Shown here: positions 46,124 through 56,368 of the stretch, piece by piece
Layout of the letters: each line of letters starts with the position of its first letter
Position numbering within the stretch: the first letter of the stretch is position 1
Source: Symbiodinium natans
Taxonomy: Eukaryota > Sar > Dinophyceae > Suessiales > Symbiodiniaceae
Reading direction: 5' to 3'
Assembly (NCBI GenBank): GCA_905221605.1
Contig: CAJNDS010002261.1
Coordinates: forward strand, 124,001 to 188,000
DNA length: 64,000 bases
Translations under genes and position numbers: made by a program
Notes under the pieces: model-generated
The model's input: the letters and a program-made list of their open reading frames with translations, nothing else
Told to the model about the DNA's origin: nothing
Databases searched by the model: none

Positions 46124-47041
46124 TCAGACCTCCCAGGGGATGTCTTCCAAGTCTTCAAAGCCACACTCAAGCCATTCACTGCTGCATGCTTCTTCTGGGG
46201 AGTCTAGATCCTGAGAACACCCTTCCTCAAGGAAGGTCCAGCCATGTGCGCTGGCTGCAGAAGACAGCGGCGCCAGCGAAGATTCTACGGGCTCCGTACC
46301 TTGGTGACCTAACTGACGCAAGTCAGCCAGGGAGGCATCGTCCAGAAACACCTGTCTCCTGACTGCTTGATCGAAGCTCGGCCAGCTCCACGTGCACTCC
46401 AGGAAGTTTTCAAGACAAAGGGCACATTGGAGCTCGATGCGTCTTCCATCCTCTCCATACAAGATCGCTGGTTGCCTTTCCCCAGGACCAGGCACGAAGT
46501 TGAGGTTATGGGTTGGAATGTTACCACAGCCAGTGCAATTGAAGTTCAAAAGGCGAAGCCACTGCACGGGCGGGTCGCCTCCCGTTCCCCCGTGGAGCTC
46601 TGCTGGGTCTTCCATGCATCTCCATTGCCCACAAGGTCCGGCTCGGACTGTTTTGCCGGATTTGCTGGTGCGAACAAAATACACGCTGCTGTCCTCGGAG
46701 AGGAGCAGCCACTCTTTCCGGCCCTTGTGATGCCAGCGAAAGCAGAGTGCTTGGTGGAAAGTCCTGCTTTGGCTGGGACCACAATTGGCTCTATGGGCCC
46801 AAGTTCGCTCTACACTTGCCAGGTTGCTCGAGCTTCTTACCTGGTCTTCCAAAGCTGGAGAAACTCCACAGCCGGCTGTAAGAGGACTCGCATAAGGGAA
46901 GAGTTCCCCAAGCCGGGCTGCTTCGCCCTCCAGTCGGGCCGTGCCTTCCTTCTGGCTCTCTGCATCGCAAGTTGGGTGAGAAGACTCCAACCCGTCACTT
47001 GTTGGCAGTGAGGGTCTCGACTGCACAGGTGCTCTGGACAT
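46124..47041 (-). CDS. Unknown ORF downstream of pol in element D
   Basis: An uninterrupted 305-codon frame. Its middle reads like a real protein: WHHKGRKEWLLLSEDSSVYF, LNFNCTGCGNIPTHNLNFVP, ILYGEDGRRIELQCALCLEN. The C-x2-C pairs (NCTGCGN, QCALCLEN) suggest a zinc-binding fold. The C-terminus is acidic (DLDSPEEACSSEWLECGFED). I know no family for it. It lies between the methyltransferase-like domain and the 3' LTR, the position of env or accessory genes in retroelements, but I see no membrane segment. Confidence 0.45.
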   Translation of the reverse strand: MSRAPVQSRPSLPTSDGLESSHPTCDAESQKEGTARLEGEAARLGELFPYASPLTAGCGVSPALEDQVRSSSNLASVERTWAHRANCGPSQSRTFHQALCFRWHHKGRKEWLLLSEDSSVYFVRTSKSGKTVRAGPCGQWRCMEDPAELHGGTGGDPPVQWLRLLNFNCTGCGNIPTHNLNFVPGPGERQPAILYGEDGRRIELQCALCLENFLECTWSWPSFDQAVRRQVFLDDASLADLRQLGHQGTEPVESSLAPLSSAASAHGWTFLEEGCSQDLDSPEEACSSEWLECGFEDLEDIPWEV

Positions 47042-47221
47042 GGCTCAAATGAAGGCTGTGAAAAAGCAGGCCTGGTACCCAAAACAGTTAGGGGACTCGA
47101 GGCTGGTTCACACAGCTACCGCTCTGCTACCTGTGCACCCCACCGGGGTTGAGCCGAGACCTTGAGCCAGTCAAAAAAAAAAAAACTTTCACACCCCCTC
47201 ATGCCTGCAACAGTTGCGTCC

Positions 47222-47842
47222 TCAAGTCCTGTCTTCTTCCATAGCTCGTCTCGCACCCTTCAGCATTTCTTCTCCTAACAGCTCAGGGTACACACCTGAC
47301 GCCGGGAGCTGAAGGTGGATGTGTTGGTGGCTCTCATCACAGCGGTTCCTAGCCATACTGTTGATGAAATTCGAAGAGTTACTACAAAACCACCATCTCT
47401 TCCAGGCTCTTTCAGAACCCTTCTCGAAGCAACAGCGATCGACGACACATCCCTTCGCAAGACCAAGACGTTGACTTACAGACCTAAAGACTGTTTCCTT
47501 CCACAAGTCAGACCTAGCTGGCCACTCGTGAGAAAGAAGAAGACGCGGACAGTTCGCGTACGGACGGAGAAGGTTCCAAATCCTTCGCCAAGACCTCTTG
47601 TGGACCAAAAGAGACTCCCGCCATCTAGCATAGGACTGTCCACCTTTTCGAAATCTCAAATGACGAAGTCCGCACCCAGCCGAACACGGCGTAGACAAGT
47701 GCGCATACACCTTTACCCCTTCATGAAGTAACACGCTAAAGACTTCTTTGAGAAGCTGGTATCCGTTTTCACTTAACAGATCCACTTGCTTCGTCACTCC
47801 AAAATACGCGATACGAGGATTCTTCGAGCAAGCTTTTGACAA
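47222..47842 (-). CDS. Element D methyltransferase-like domain after an in-frame TGA
   Basis: The pol frame stops at TGA (47,849-47,851), but the same frame goes on. The end of pol (YVVVELCCEE) and the first codons after the stop (SSLSKACSKNPRIAYFG) together resemble motif I of a class I methyltransferase. Further on: VYAHLSTPCSAGC (PC-motif-like), LLSHEWPARSDLW, GCVVDRCCFEKG, and a His/Cys-rich end RCDESHQHIHLQL. Similar post-pol domains occur in other dinoflagellate copia proteins as I remember them. Function is unproven and the catalytic glycines are weak. Confidence 0.5.
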   Translation of the reverse strand: MSKACSKNPRIAYFGVTKQVDLLSENGYQLLKEVFSVLLHEGVKVYAHLSTPCSAGCGLRHLRFRKGGQSYARWRESLLVHKRSWRRIWNLLRPYANCPRLLLSHEWPARSDLWKETVFRSVSQRLGLAKGCVVDRCCFEKGSERAWKRWWFCSNSSNFINSMARNRCDESHQHIHLQLPASGVYPELLGEEMLKGARRAMEEDRT

Positions 47843-47848
47843 AGAGCT

Positions 47849-50800
47849 TCATTCTTCACAGCAGAGCTCAACCACAACATAAGAAGCCTGGTTCCTTGCT
47901 ACCTTCTCTGCTGCGGCTCGCCAAGAAACAGGGACGTTCAGTTCGCAGACTTCATCTGCTGGTTTATTGGGCTCTTTAAACGTGACAGAAACGCTGGTTC
48001 CGGAATTTTTCTCTTTCCAGGGGACTGGTTCCGGAATGAGGCCACAAGCCTCGCACAAGCTGACCAAACTGTCGTTAGTTGGGCTTTTTGTTAGAGCATC
48101 TGCCGGGTTGACAGCACCTGGTATGTGCTCAATCGTGAATCTTCCAAGCTGGACAAGTTCTTGGAGAAAAGCGGCTCTTAACTCAATATGGCGGACTTTC
48201 CTCAACAATGTCCCCATTTTGGAAATGGACACGGCGCTTTCAGAGTCCGAATACCCCTTAAGAAGGTAGTACCCCGTTTCCCGGTCCTTCGGGATGCCCT
48301 CCAAGATGGTCTCCGTCAAGAGAGCAATGTACAAACCTTCCCTGGCTATCTCAGTAAGCGCCGCAAGCTCACTCTCGGCGCTCGAAAGGGCTGTGGTGGA
48401 CTGCTTCCTGCTGAACGTCTTTAAACAGCAGTTTTCCCAAGTAATCACACCACCACTAACAGAATTCAGGCTCCAGCTTGCGTCCGTAAAGCACGATACC
48501 GCTTGGGGATCCGCATCGTCTTCCAGGATCTCCCGAGTCGACGGAAACACCTGAACCTTATGCGGAAGACCTTTGACCCATTTGAGAACATCCCTCATGC
48601 ATGTTTCAGCTGCCTCGTCAGGGGCCGACTGATGACGCCCCAAAAATCCGCAGCAGAACTGCAAATCTGGTCTGGAGAGGGCAGCCCATGCTAGACGCCC
48701 TAAGGTCCTACGGTACTTCTCGTGAGCAGCTGGACTGATCTTTTCGGTTTGGCCTTTCTTAATGAGGTCAGAGTAGCGCTTCTCCAATGACGGAAGCTTG
48801 GGGTTCGGTTTGGTTATCCCATACTCTTCACAGCAGGAATCCAAATACTTAGCGTCCAGTCCAAAATAGACTCGCTTCTCTCCCTTATTCCTGAAGATTC
48901 GCCGTCCTAGAAAGGATACTTCTCCCGCACAATTCTCATGAAGCTCACCAGTCAGTTTCAGCTTGTAGCGTTTCTGTAGATCTTCGAAAACCTTCTTCCC
49001 TTCGGAGGGGTCCTCAGAGTAGATTAACAAATCGTCAACATAAAAGAGGACCAGCGTCAGACCCTTGGAGGTCTTCCTGCGGTATATCGTCGGGTCCAAG
49101 CTTGGACTGAATCCGCTCTGCTCCAAGTGCGAACTCAGCTCCTTATACCAAGAAAGCGGTGCTGATCTCAGTCCGTTCATGGCTTTGTGTAATCGAAGAT
49201 ACACCTTCTTGTTTCCGGCCTTTTGAGGGATTTTAGAGTCCGCAATACTCACGTTACTCGGAAGCTCTACGTACTCAGGCCTTGACACTGCTGCATGCAT
49301 AAAAGCAACGCTCACGTCACAGCTCAACACTGAACCTCTTCGACAAAGCAGTGCCAACAGAAGCCGCAATCCCTCTAAACTCGTAGTCGGGCTGTAGATA
49401 CCTTCAGACAAGGTCGTGCCTCCCATCGAAGCATAATCTCTTACTACCAGACGTGACCGGTACAGCCCTTTACGCTTGACCGTGTTGACCCACCGACTGG
49501 TAAGTACCCGCCTGCCGCTCTCACGTGCGGACTTCCGGGCCTCATCTTCAGAGATCACCTTTCCTACTCCGAACGACTCGAGTTCCTCTAGTTCCAACTT
49601 CATTGAGGCATACAAAAGGCTCGGATCCAACTGTTCTCCGGATGTTTCAGAGACCGCATTTCGTGGTACCTGGCACTTGACCCTACTTCCTCCGAATTTC
49701 AAGGTAAACGAGTCAGCCACCTCCTGTGAGGTAGCTCGAAGGTCAGGTCCTCGGTACAAAGACTCCAAGAGGTGATTCGTAAGCCAATCAATCTCCATGT
49801 CCTCCATGTTTTCCCCCTCATCAGGCAGGATCCCTGCCTCACCTTCTTCCGCTGGGGCACTTACGGGAGCATAGGTATCGTCAGCAATCATCTCTTCGTC
49901 TTCTCCATTTAAAGGACCAACACCACCTTCCATGACTTCATCTTCAGGACCATTACCATCATCAACACCTTCGGGTTCATACAAGATAGGCCGTTCTGGG
50001 TCTTTACCATCAAGAACCAAAGACTGCGCAACAGCGAGGCCTTCGACAGTTCCCACCTCGCACGCTCCATCAACGATTCTTCCGGTCGGAAATACGTCAA
50101 TCTCCGTACTACCAAAAGGGGCCGCGAAGATCCCTCCACCTCGTGCGTTCACGGGTCCTAAGTAAACAGCCTTGACTGTTTTCGCTCCCCGGTATTTAGC
50201 AAGATGCGCCTTCGACTTGCTAACTTTTGCCTGAACCACACAACCAAAGGGAAGCGTTCTAGTTCGGTGAACTATTTCCTCGTGCAGCAAATCAATGCTG
50301 GTGGTGGAGTCACCGTGGCCCGAGGACCACAGATTGTAACACCTCGACACATAGAACACACAGGCTTGCCACAAGAGACCCCCTAAGGGAAGCTGGTACT
50401 TTCCCAGCTCTGCATCTTGACCAGGGAACTTCTTTAGAGCAATTTGGCGCTCCAAGTCCAACCACACAGCCCAGAAGCCTTGGCGTACCGATTCAACTTG
50501 TCGTTCTATTGACCCTTTGGCTTGTGGCCTATATCCTGGAACCACATCAACAATAGTTGCGCTGTGGGGGCAGTTTCGGGACCTACTCAGTCTTTCCGCC
50601 AAAGCAATGATAGATCCTTCCTGATCCATTCGAAACGTCACGGCTTTGCCTACCAGTCCCATCTCACGCAGCACTCTGTTGATGTTAGCAAGCAATTGTG
50701 GATCTTCGAGGTTCGGCGCGGGCAGACTCACAGTATACCTGCAACCCATGTGTGTCATCAACAGGACTCTTAGCTTGCCGAAAAAGAAAAAATCAAGACC

Positions 50801-51235
50801 AACAGTCTGATTCTCCTTTTGAAGACGGCGACGCAAGCGACGCGCGGGGACACGACCCTTCGACGAACAGCATGAGTCACAGTTGGAATCATAAGGGAAA
50901 TGGCCTTGAGCACGATGATGATACAAGGCGGTTGAGGACAACGGAATCCTAAAAGATCCTTCTTCTCCACTGTCCGGTGGTTCCGGTGGATTCTCTGGAG
51001 GCTTGGGGGGTCTCTCAGAAACCTCAGAAGGCTCATAATCGGGACTTGACGGCGACGGAACTCCTTCGGGGACCCTTGAAGACGAAGACCCGGGCTCCCC
51101 ACCACGAGGAGCTTCCAAATCAAAGGGCTCAGCTTTAGTCCCTTGTCCCGGCACTGGCAGTCCTCTGTGCATCATCCGCAGATGACACACTAATGGACTG
51201 CTCGCCGGCGGGCTCTCATCATTGCCCTCTTCACC
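47849..51235 (-). CDS. pol: Element D pol: integrase, reverse transcriptase, RNase H
   Basis: One open frame. The integrase zinc domain is at about 50.92-50.87 kb (HHRAQGHFPYDSNCDSCC). The DDE core has VGLDFFFFGKLRV, FRMDQEGS and KGSIERQVESV. A chromodomain-like or beta region follows (KYRGAKTVKAVYLGPVNARG), then an acidic linker. RT: VLTSRWVNTVKRKGLYRSRL, LSCDVSVAFMHAAVSRPEYV, KAMNGLRSAPLSWYKEL, VLFYVDDLLIYSED with intact YVDD. RNase H: CFTDASWSLNSVSGGVITWE, SSAESELAALTE, GYSDSESAVSIS, RKVRHIELRAAFLQELVQLG, HIPGAVNPADALTKS. All catalytic residues are present. The frame stays open upstream past 53 kb, but those codons overlap another coding frame and are probably not translated. It ends at TGA 47,849 inside a methyltransferase-like motif. 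Confidence 0.93.
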   Translation of the reverse strand, partial: GEEGNDESPPASSPLVCHLRMMHRGLPVPGQGTKAEPFDLEAPRGGEPGSSSSRVPEGVPSPSSPDYEPSEVSERPPKPPENPPEPPDSGEEGSFRIPLSSTALYHHRAQGHFPYDSNCDSCCSSKGRVPARRLRRRLQKENQTVGLDFFFFGKLRVLLMTHMGCRYTVSLPAPNLEDPQLLANINRVLREMGLVGKAVTFRMDQEGSIIALAERLSRSRNCPHSATIVDVVPGYRPQAKGSIERQVESVRQGFWAVWLDLERQIALKKFPGQDAELGKYQLPLGGLLWQACVFYVSRCYNLWSSGHGDSTTSIDLLHEEIVHRTRTLPFGCVVQAKVSKSKAHLAKYRGAKTVKAVYLGPVNARGGGIFAAPFGSTEIDVFPTGRIVDGACEVGTVEGLAVAQSLVLDGKDPERPILYEPEGVDDGNGPEDEVMEGGVGPLNGEDEEMIADDTYAPVSAPAEEGEAGILPDEGENMEDMEIDWLTNHLLESLYRGPDLRATSQEVADSFTLKFGGSRVKCQVPRNAVSETSGEQLDPSLLYASMKLELEELESFGVGKVISEDEARKSARESGRRVLTSRWVNTVKRKGLYRSRLVVRDYASMGGTTLSEGIYSPTTSLEGLRLLLALLCRRGSVLSCDVSVAFMHAAVSRPEYVELPSNVSIADSKIPQKAGNKKVYLRLHKAMNGLRSAPLSWYKELSSHLEQSGFSPSLDPTIYRRKTSKGLTLVLFYVDDLLIYSEDPSEGKKVFEDLQKRYKLKLTGELHENCAGEVSFLGRRIFRNKGEKRVYFGLDAKYLDSCCEEYGITKPNPKLPSLEKRYSDLIKKGQTEKISPAAHEKYRRTLGRLAWAALSRPDLQFCCGFLGRHQSAPDEAAETCMRDVLKWVKGLPHKVQVFPSTREILEDDADPQAVSCFTDASWSLNSVSGGVITWENCCLKTFSRKQSTTALSSAESELAALTEIAREGLYIALLTETILEGIPKDRETGYYLLKGYSDSESAVSISKMGTLLRKVRHIELRAAFLQELVQLGRFTIEHIPGAVNPADALTKSPTNDSLVSLCEACGLIPEPVPWKEKNSGTSVSVTFKEPNKPADEVCELNVPVSWRAAAEKVARNQASYVVVELCCEE

Positions 51236-53940
51236 AAGATCAAGCACACCAAGCCAAGCACAAACACTCCCAAGCACACTGCAAGCCTTGCAAAACAACA
51301 TGCTAAACATGCAACGTGTACGTGTTTGGGGTTTTGGGGCCTTCCTCTGCAAGACAAACTGCTTGTAGCTAGGCACTCGGACCCAGTGGTCCCCACAGAA
51401 GATCCTAACACTGCAGCCCTTCCTGCGCGGCCTCACTCTAAAGACCTCCCGATCCTTTTCTCCAACGGAACACCTTTTAAACTCGACAAACAAAATGTGG
51501 AACCCCCAAAACACTAGACCACCCAAGAGACTGCAGAAGCCCAAGACGGCCACGATGGCCATGACATCCAGTCCTGGCCCAAGACCATTCCTGTATAGGC
51601 TGGCGGTGGTTCGGTTGGGGTTGAAGTTAAGGTTTGGGATTTGGTGCGTTTCAAAGGGGTTTCGGGCACAAGCAAGCTCAAGCTCAAGCACTCCAAGCGG
51701 CAAAGCAAGCTCAAACAACTCATGCTTCACATGTGTTTCAAGAAAACGAAACCACGCACTCACATCTTTGTTTTCTTCTCGAAAGGAAATTCGGTGCACC
51801 GCGTCGGCGTAGTCCAGGACTCCATCCCGAACACAAAAGAAAGCTATGATACATTCCAAGCCGGGCCCACGGCTCCAAATCCCCTTCATCCCTTCCTGAT
51901 CGTCTCTTTTGCGGCAGCCACCACCGCATCGAAGCTGGGGACATTGGCCGAGCTGCTGGAAGATGGGGCTCCCGATTCGGGAACCGTTGGCATGGAGGGC
52001 CCCGGAGCGGGGCGCGGCATCGCCTTTACCGCCGGTGGCGGCGGCGGAAGAACGAACGAGCGCTCCGTGCCCGTCTGTCCAAGACCAAGAAGAAGGCGGC
52101 CGATGGAATCCCCAGGTGGGGCTGTTGAAGCCGGAGAAGGTGGCTCCAGGGGCATGTCCCCGTCGTCGTGGTGGCCCGGAGTTGCAGCCGAAGTTCCCGG
52201 AACCATTGGTGGAGCTGGAGGATCTCGACCACCCATTCCTGCTTGCTTCACCATCGGTGGTGGTGCCGTCTCTGGCGTAGGGAGGCAAAGGGCCTCTTGG
52301 ACTGAGATATTGTCCTCCCGGCACTTCAAGCAAAATCTCAGCGCCTCTTCGGGGCCTTCGCCAGGGAGGTCTTCGTCGGCCGAAACGGAGGTGGAGCTCG
52401 AATCGTCTGATGTAGACCCACCAGGACCAGCACGGGCCTTCGGCTTCAACCTCCTGCGCGAATCTCGCGCGGCCCTGCGGGCATTGCTGGCCTCCTTCGA
52501 CCGTAATGCAGCATCCGTTCGAAGCCTCAAACTCGTAGTGAGCTCGCCCCACGCGACACGTTCGTCGCGATACCGCGTAAAGCGCGGTCCCTCGAAGAGA
52601 CGCGGCTCGTGAAGGGCCAACAACGGGCGTTCCCCCGCCTTTGCATTGATAAAGGCGCGCAAGCAGATGAGGAGCCGCTGAAGATACCCCATTGCGCTTA
52701 TGGAGCATTCGCGCTCTCGGCGATCGTTGCGCCCTCCAGCGCCCTTGGTAACGACGCCCAGCCTGTCCATTGCTGACAGGACGTCGTGGGGCCTCAGCCC
52801 CCATTCGAAGAGGCCTTTGCCTTGGAGAAGAAGATGGAGGCGCTCTTCTGCAGCCAAGTCTTGATCCACAGTGGAGGTGGCCACCTCCCGAAATCTTTTG
52901 GGACGGCGACCTTCTTCTTGCACAGGTTCGGGAAGTACCTGTGGTGGATGTGGACCTTCCGGAAACCGCGGAAGCACCGAGTGCCACGGAGTCGGGGCTG
53001 CATATTCGCTGGGACGAACCAAAGTTGCAGACCCACCAAAGATCTGGCGAGTAATCGCCGGAGACCCCAGATGCTGCACCACATAGGCCTCGCCTATGGT
53101 CCCGGCCATGGCGAGGGAATCGTAAATGGCACTCGGGTCTGCTGGGGGCCCATAATAATGGGAAAGCTGGGGCATTGGTTCCCCAGGCTCGGGGTACAAA
53201 TGGACCCCAAGTTCGGCAGCCTCGGCAATCCTCCTCCTCATATCGAAAAGCAAAGCATGATGCAAGGCCGTCAGGCGTTGTCCCGGAATGGATGGTGGCT
53301 GCGTGGTGTCCACCGGAGTAATCCTCGGCACATCGGAATCTCCAATCTCCACGGGGTCCGCCGCAATGGGGCGCCAATGCCCCCAATTCTCGGAGTCGGT
53401 AGGCGAAGGCACCTCCCGATCCGGAGGACGGAAAAGAACTTCCCTCGAGGAAGCCGCTGATGGCACCTCTTTCTCTCCAACTGGCTCCTGGACCGTCACC
53501 TCCTCCAGCGACGGGCCCACCATTGGCGAAACACTCGCCTCTCCACCAACTGGTCCTCTATCGCAGGCCCAGAGGTTTGGGAGCCACCCATCATGGAGAG
53601 TATTGCTCTCCGAGCAACAAAAGCAAAAGGCTACTAGAACCAAAACACTCAGAGCTCCGGATCTGTTCCTTCGTGCGCCTCCGAAAGGCGCTCCAATCCC
53701 TTGCATAAGCGAAAAACACCCCATGAAAAACATGACGCACCCACGCAAAGCAAGCTCCAAAGCATGTATGTTCCCAAGGTTCCAAAGCAACATGCTCAAG
53801 CAATTCAATCCAAGCTCAAAAATCAAGCGCAAGTTCAAGCCAAACATGTCATGCTGCTTCCTAATCAAGGTCAAGCCACACATGTCATGCTGCTTCCTAA
53901 GATTTTTGTCGAAAACAAGCTCTTCTTGAGGACTTTCTGG
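51236..53940 (-). CDS. Unexplained coding insert between protease and integrase of element D
   Basis: The protease frame stays open to 51,886 and encodes about 600 residues that are not copia sequence: ALHHALLFDMRRRIAEAAEL, HLYPEPGEPMPQLSHYYGPP, SLAMAGTIGEAYVVQHLGSP, FEWGLRPHDVLSAMDRLGVV, GYLQRLLICLRAFINAKAGE, a long Ser/Pro/Asp linker, FCLKCREDNISVQEALCLPT, and a Pro-rich tail ending SFDAVVAAAKETIRKG. On both sides (53.94-53.65 and 51.77-51.2 kb) are AT-richer stretches full of GCTTGAGC/GCATGAC words that translate as hydrophobic runs (LLWNLGNIHALELALRGC; FCSLLGGLVFWGFHILF). These flanks may be introns or the borders of an insertion. I do not recognise the protein. Confidence 0.5.
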
Positions 53941-55182
53941 ACCACTTGAGGGAACTTTGGACTTTCCCAGAGGACTTTCGGGATTGAAGATCTCAGACCT
54001 AAACCCTCGAAGGAGAAACGAAAACGGAGTTGAAGACAAAGCGTGTCGGCCACACTGCTCATCATCGAGCTCATCGACCTTATGCAGGCTCTTTCCTCCT
54101 TTCTTCAAGATGCTCCTGGGAGCGGTCCGCTGTCCTGAGGGGATAGGAACCTCAGATCCTGGCACAACAGTGTCCTTCAGTGAATCAAGTTCCATGTCTT
54201 TAGGCCCCTCCGCCCCTTTCTTGGAGGAGGCTTTAGACTTCTTCCCCCCACTAAACGCCCACCAGGCCCGATTGTGACCAACCAACTTGATACTCTTCTT
54301 GTTCCCTTTGTACATTCGGGACCCCGTTTTGGACAGATAGGTCTTCCAACCCAATTCCGCCCCACACCATGGAGAGAGGACGTTAAACCCGACATCAGCC
54401 ACCAACACCTCCCCGAGTCTCAGAAGAACATCACCGAAGTAGACTTCGATACCGACCACAGACGAAACGTCGATCGAACCTCCAGAGGCGTTGAACAGAC
54501 TGGCTGCCTTGTCGTGTGTCTTCACCACACGAAATCCTGAGATAAACTGGTTGGAAACTATGTGGCACGTAGCCCCACTATCAACCAACCAAACATCCCT
54601 CGGGCTAACCCCTAGGTGCGAGCACATCTGAGAGAGGTTTCCTCTTTGAGAAAACTTCGAGCCTAAGGCTCCCATTGAATCTCCAACTACGGTGCCTACC
54701 GGCTTCACCTCTTCAGGCGCGTTCAGAACACGAGGAGGAAGAGAAGGTTCGGCCGAAGCTTCCCGCACTCCAGAAAAACCCAAAGCCATCAAGGTGGCTT
54801 CCCCAGAGTCTGCTTCCGATTCGGGCTCACCCAAGTAACGGCCTTTCCCTTTTCCTTTCTTCTTCTTCGACTTCTCCTTGCCCTTTCCGCGCCCTTTGGG
54901 GCTCTTGTCCCCGTGCTCGCTCCGAGGAGTTCCACCTCCCCGCGGCGTTCCTCCACCTTTGGGAGTTCCCCCACCTTTGGGATTTCGGTCCCCTTTTCCT
55001 TTGTCTTTAGGCTTCTTTTCGATCCTTTCCATGGTCGCCCTTGCCTTTGTCCGGACTGCCACCACCACGGGCCTTCTCATCCCTTTGCTTCTGCCAGCAT
55101 TTCTCGGCTTGGTGTCCCCGTTTCCCGCAGTAATCACACAAAGTGTCACTGAGGGATCGAGACGTTCCACCTGGAGCCTCAC
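53941..55182 (-). CDS. Element D protease region
   Basis: A Gly/Lys-rich linker (KPKDKGKGDRNPKGGGTPKG) leads to VWLVDSGATCHIVSNQFISG, the DSG active site of a copia aspartic protease, then IEVYFGDVLLRLGEVLVADV, HNRAWWAFSGGKKSK and a basic segment ending about SPQEELVFDKNLRKQHD, where copia similarity stops. The frame differs from that of the zinc knuckle just upstream, so a shift is needed near 55,020. Confidence 0.82.
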
Positions 55183-56300
55183 ACAGTCGAAGCTGTTCTT
55201 CGTAGTACTTCAGACTGCTGCACAATGAGTTCCAGTCATGCAAAACAACGTATTGACGAAGCTCGGTATTCACTGCTTGCAAAAGGATACTGCACCGATC
55301 AGCCTCTGACAGAAGAAGCAGGGAAATTCGACAGCTTTGCCTCAGACCGAGAAAAACTTATCTTCAAAGTGCCTAATGAGGTCAGTAGGTCGCCGAATAT
55401 GTTGGCACGTGTGCTGCAACTTCAAACACACTGGTCACGCACGAAGACGGCTTCCATGCGGGATACTGTGCTGTGCTGCTGTGTGATGGTGCGCATGGCC
55501 TCGTACCCACAGGCACTCAAAGCCTGTCGCTTCGAGCAAGAGCGTCGCAACTCCAGACCTCTTTCCCACTTTGCCAGGGCTTGGGTCAGGTAGTAAAACA
55601 GCTTATCGCTCCGCGCTGCAACTTCCACACTGAGATCCTTCTGGAGTATCTCGTGTTTCACCTTCTACACTTGAGCTCTTGCGTCAGCAAAGGGCAGGCG
55701 ACTCAACAGAACCAGCAGTTGATAGCTGCCTCTCATAAGACGCATGGACTAGAGGAGAAACGCCGAAACGAGGCTGAAGAGAAGGCAGCTGAGACTGCTA
55801 AGTTGGTTGCTGAAGCTGCAGCTAAAGCCAAGACTGCCGACCCGTTTTCGGGATGCCACAGCAGCGACGGAGTCGTCTTCGTCTACTTCTTTTAGTGGTG
55901 GGTCCACTCTTCAGAACCGAGCGGAGAAGTACCTACCGCCTTTGCCATTGCTGGAGCATCAAGGCATGAGCAAAAGACGCATGCGAGAAGTGGAAACGTG
56001 GCATGGCTATGTGGAGACTTTGAGCTCGTGGTTGGCTTTGCAAGACGAGTCTTTCGTTCGGAAGCTTCAGCTGTGTGCTGCTGACGTAGCATTTCCAACA
56101 CGATGGCTTGAAACCCAGTCGGTTCCTCCACCGCTGGCTGTGGGCAAAGTTCCTCTTGCCTGACTGCCCGCTGGTGAAGCCTGCGCTTGAGCAGGAGTTG
56201 CCGGAGGGAAATCATTCGGTGCTTTCTGAGGTCGCGAAGTCTGGCCTGCTTGACCAAACAGCAAAGTCTCTTCTTTAGGACTCACGTCCGGGACCGGCAC
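55007..56300 (-). pseudogene. gag: Element D gag, rearranged and frameshifted
   Basis: After the PBS the minus strand has a Pro/Ala-rich start (VPVPDVSPKEETLLFGQAGQ, PPATPAQAQASPAGSQARGT) to about 56,095. At 55,661-55,422 comes a gag-core-like helix region (KDLSVEVAARSDKLFYYLTQ, ALAKWERGLELRRSC). Then LLSEADRCSILLQAVNTELR, VLHDWNSLCSSLKYYEEQLR and the zinc knuckle CDYCGKRGHQAEKCW (C-x2-C-x4-H-x4-C) at about 55.13 kb. Several frame changes are required. The expected central part is missing on this strand and appears on the other one at 55.7-56.1 kb. Confidence 0.6.
55700..56095 (+). pseudogene. Gag central fragment in opposite orientation
   Basis: Plus-strand frames encode a coiled-coil-like EAEEKAAETAKLVAEAAAKA and then YLPPLPLLEHQGMSKRRMRE, VETWHGYVETLSSWLALQDE, SFVRKLQLC. 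The same pattern in element C gag is KWLPSLPTIDFSSWKDRISE, FLTWMEKLTSWVGLGSEVFP. It lies inside D's gag but points the other way, filling exactly the missing part of D's gag, so a local inversion is likely. Confidence 0.5.
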
Positions 56301-56354
56301 CTAAGAAGGGTCCGGAGCTCAGGCGGCCATGGTCCTACTGGAACGTCCTTAAAA

Positions 56355-56366
56355 GCTCCGCTACCA
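56355..56366 (-). promoter_or_regulatory. Primer binding site of element D
   Basis: The minus strand reads TGGTAGCGGAGC two bases after the LTR's terminal CA. This resembles the initiator-tRNA-Met PBS of plant copia elements (TGGTATCAGAGC). Element C has the identical 12-mer. Confidence 0.85.
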
Positions 56367-56368
56367 TG

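Noticed and set aside
51886-53386. N-terminal 500 codons of the very long element D pol frame as real protein
   Set aside because: They overlap the better-composed protease-frame coding block and read as Arg/Gly/Ser-rich shadow sequence. The genuine pol part starts near 51.2 kb.
55473-55895. Plus-strand 140-codon ORF as an independent gene
   Set aside because: Its second half is explained as an inverted gag fragment and its first half overlaps the minus-strand gag core.
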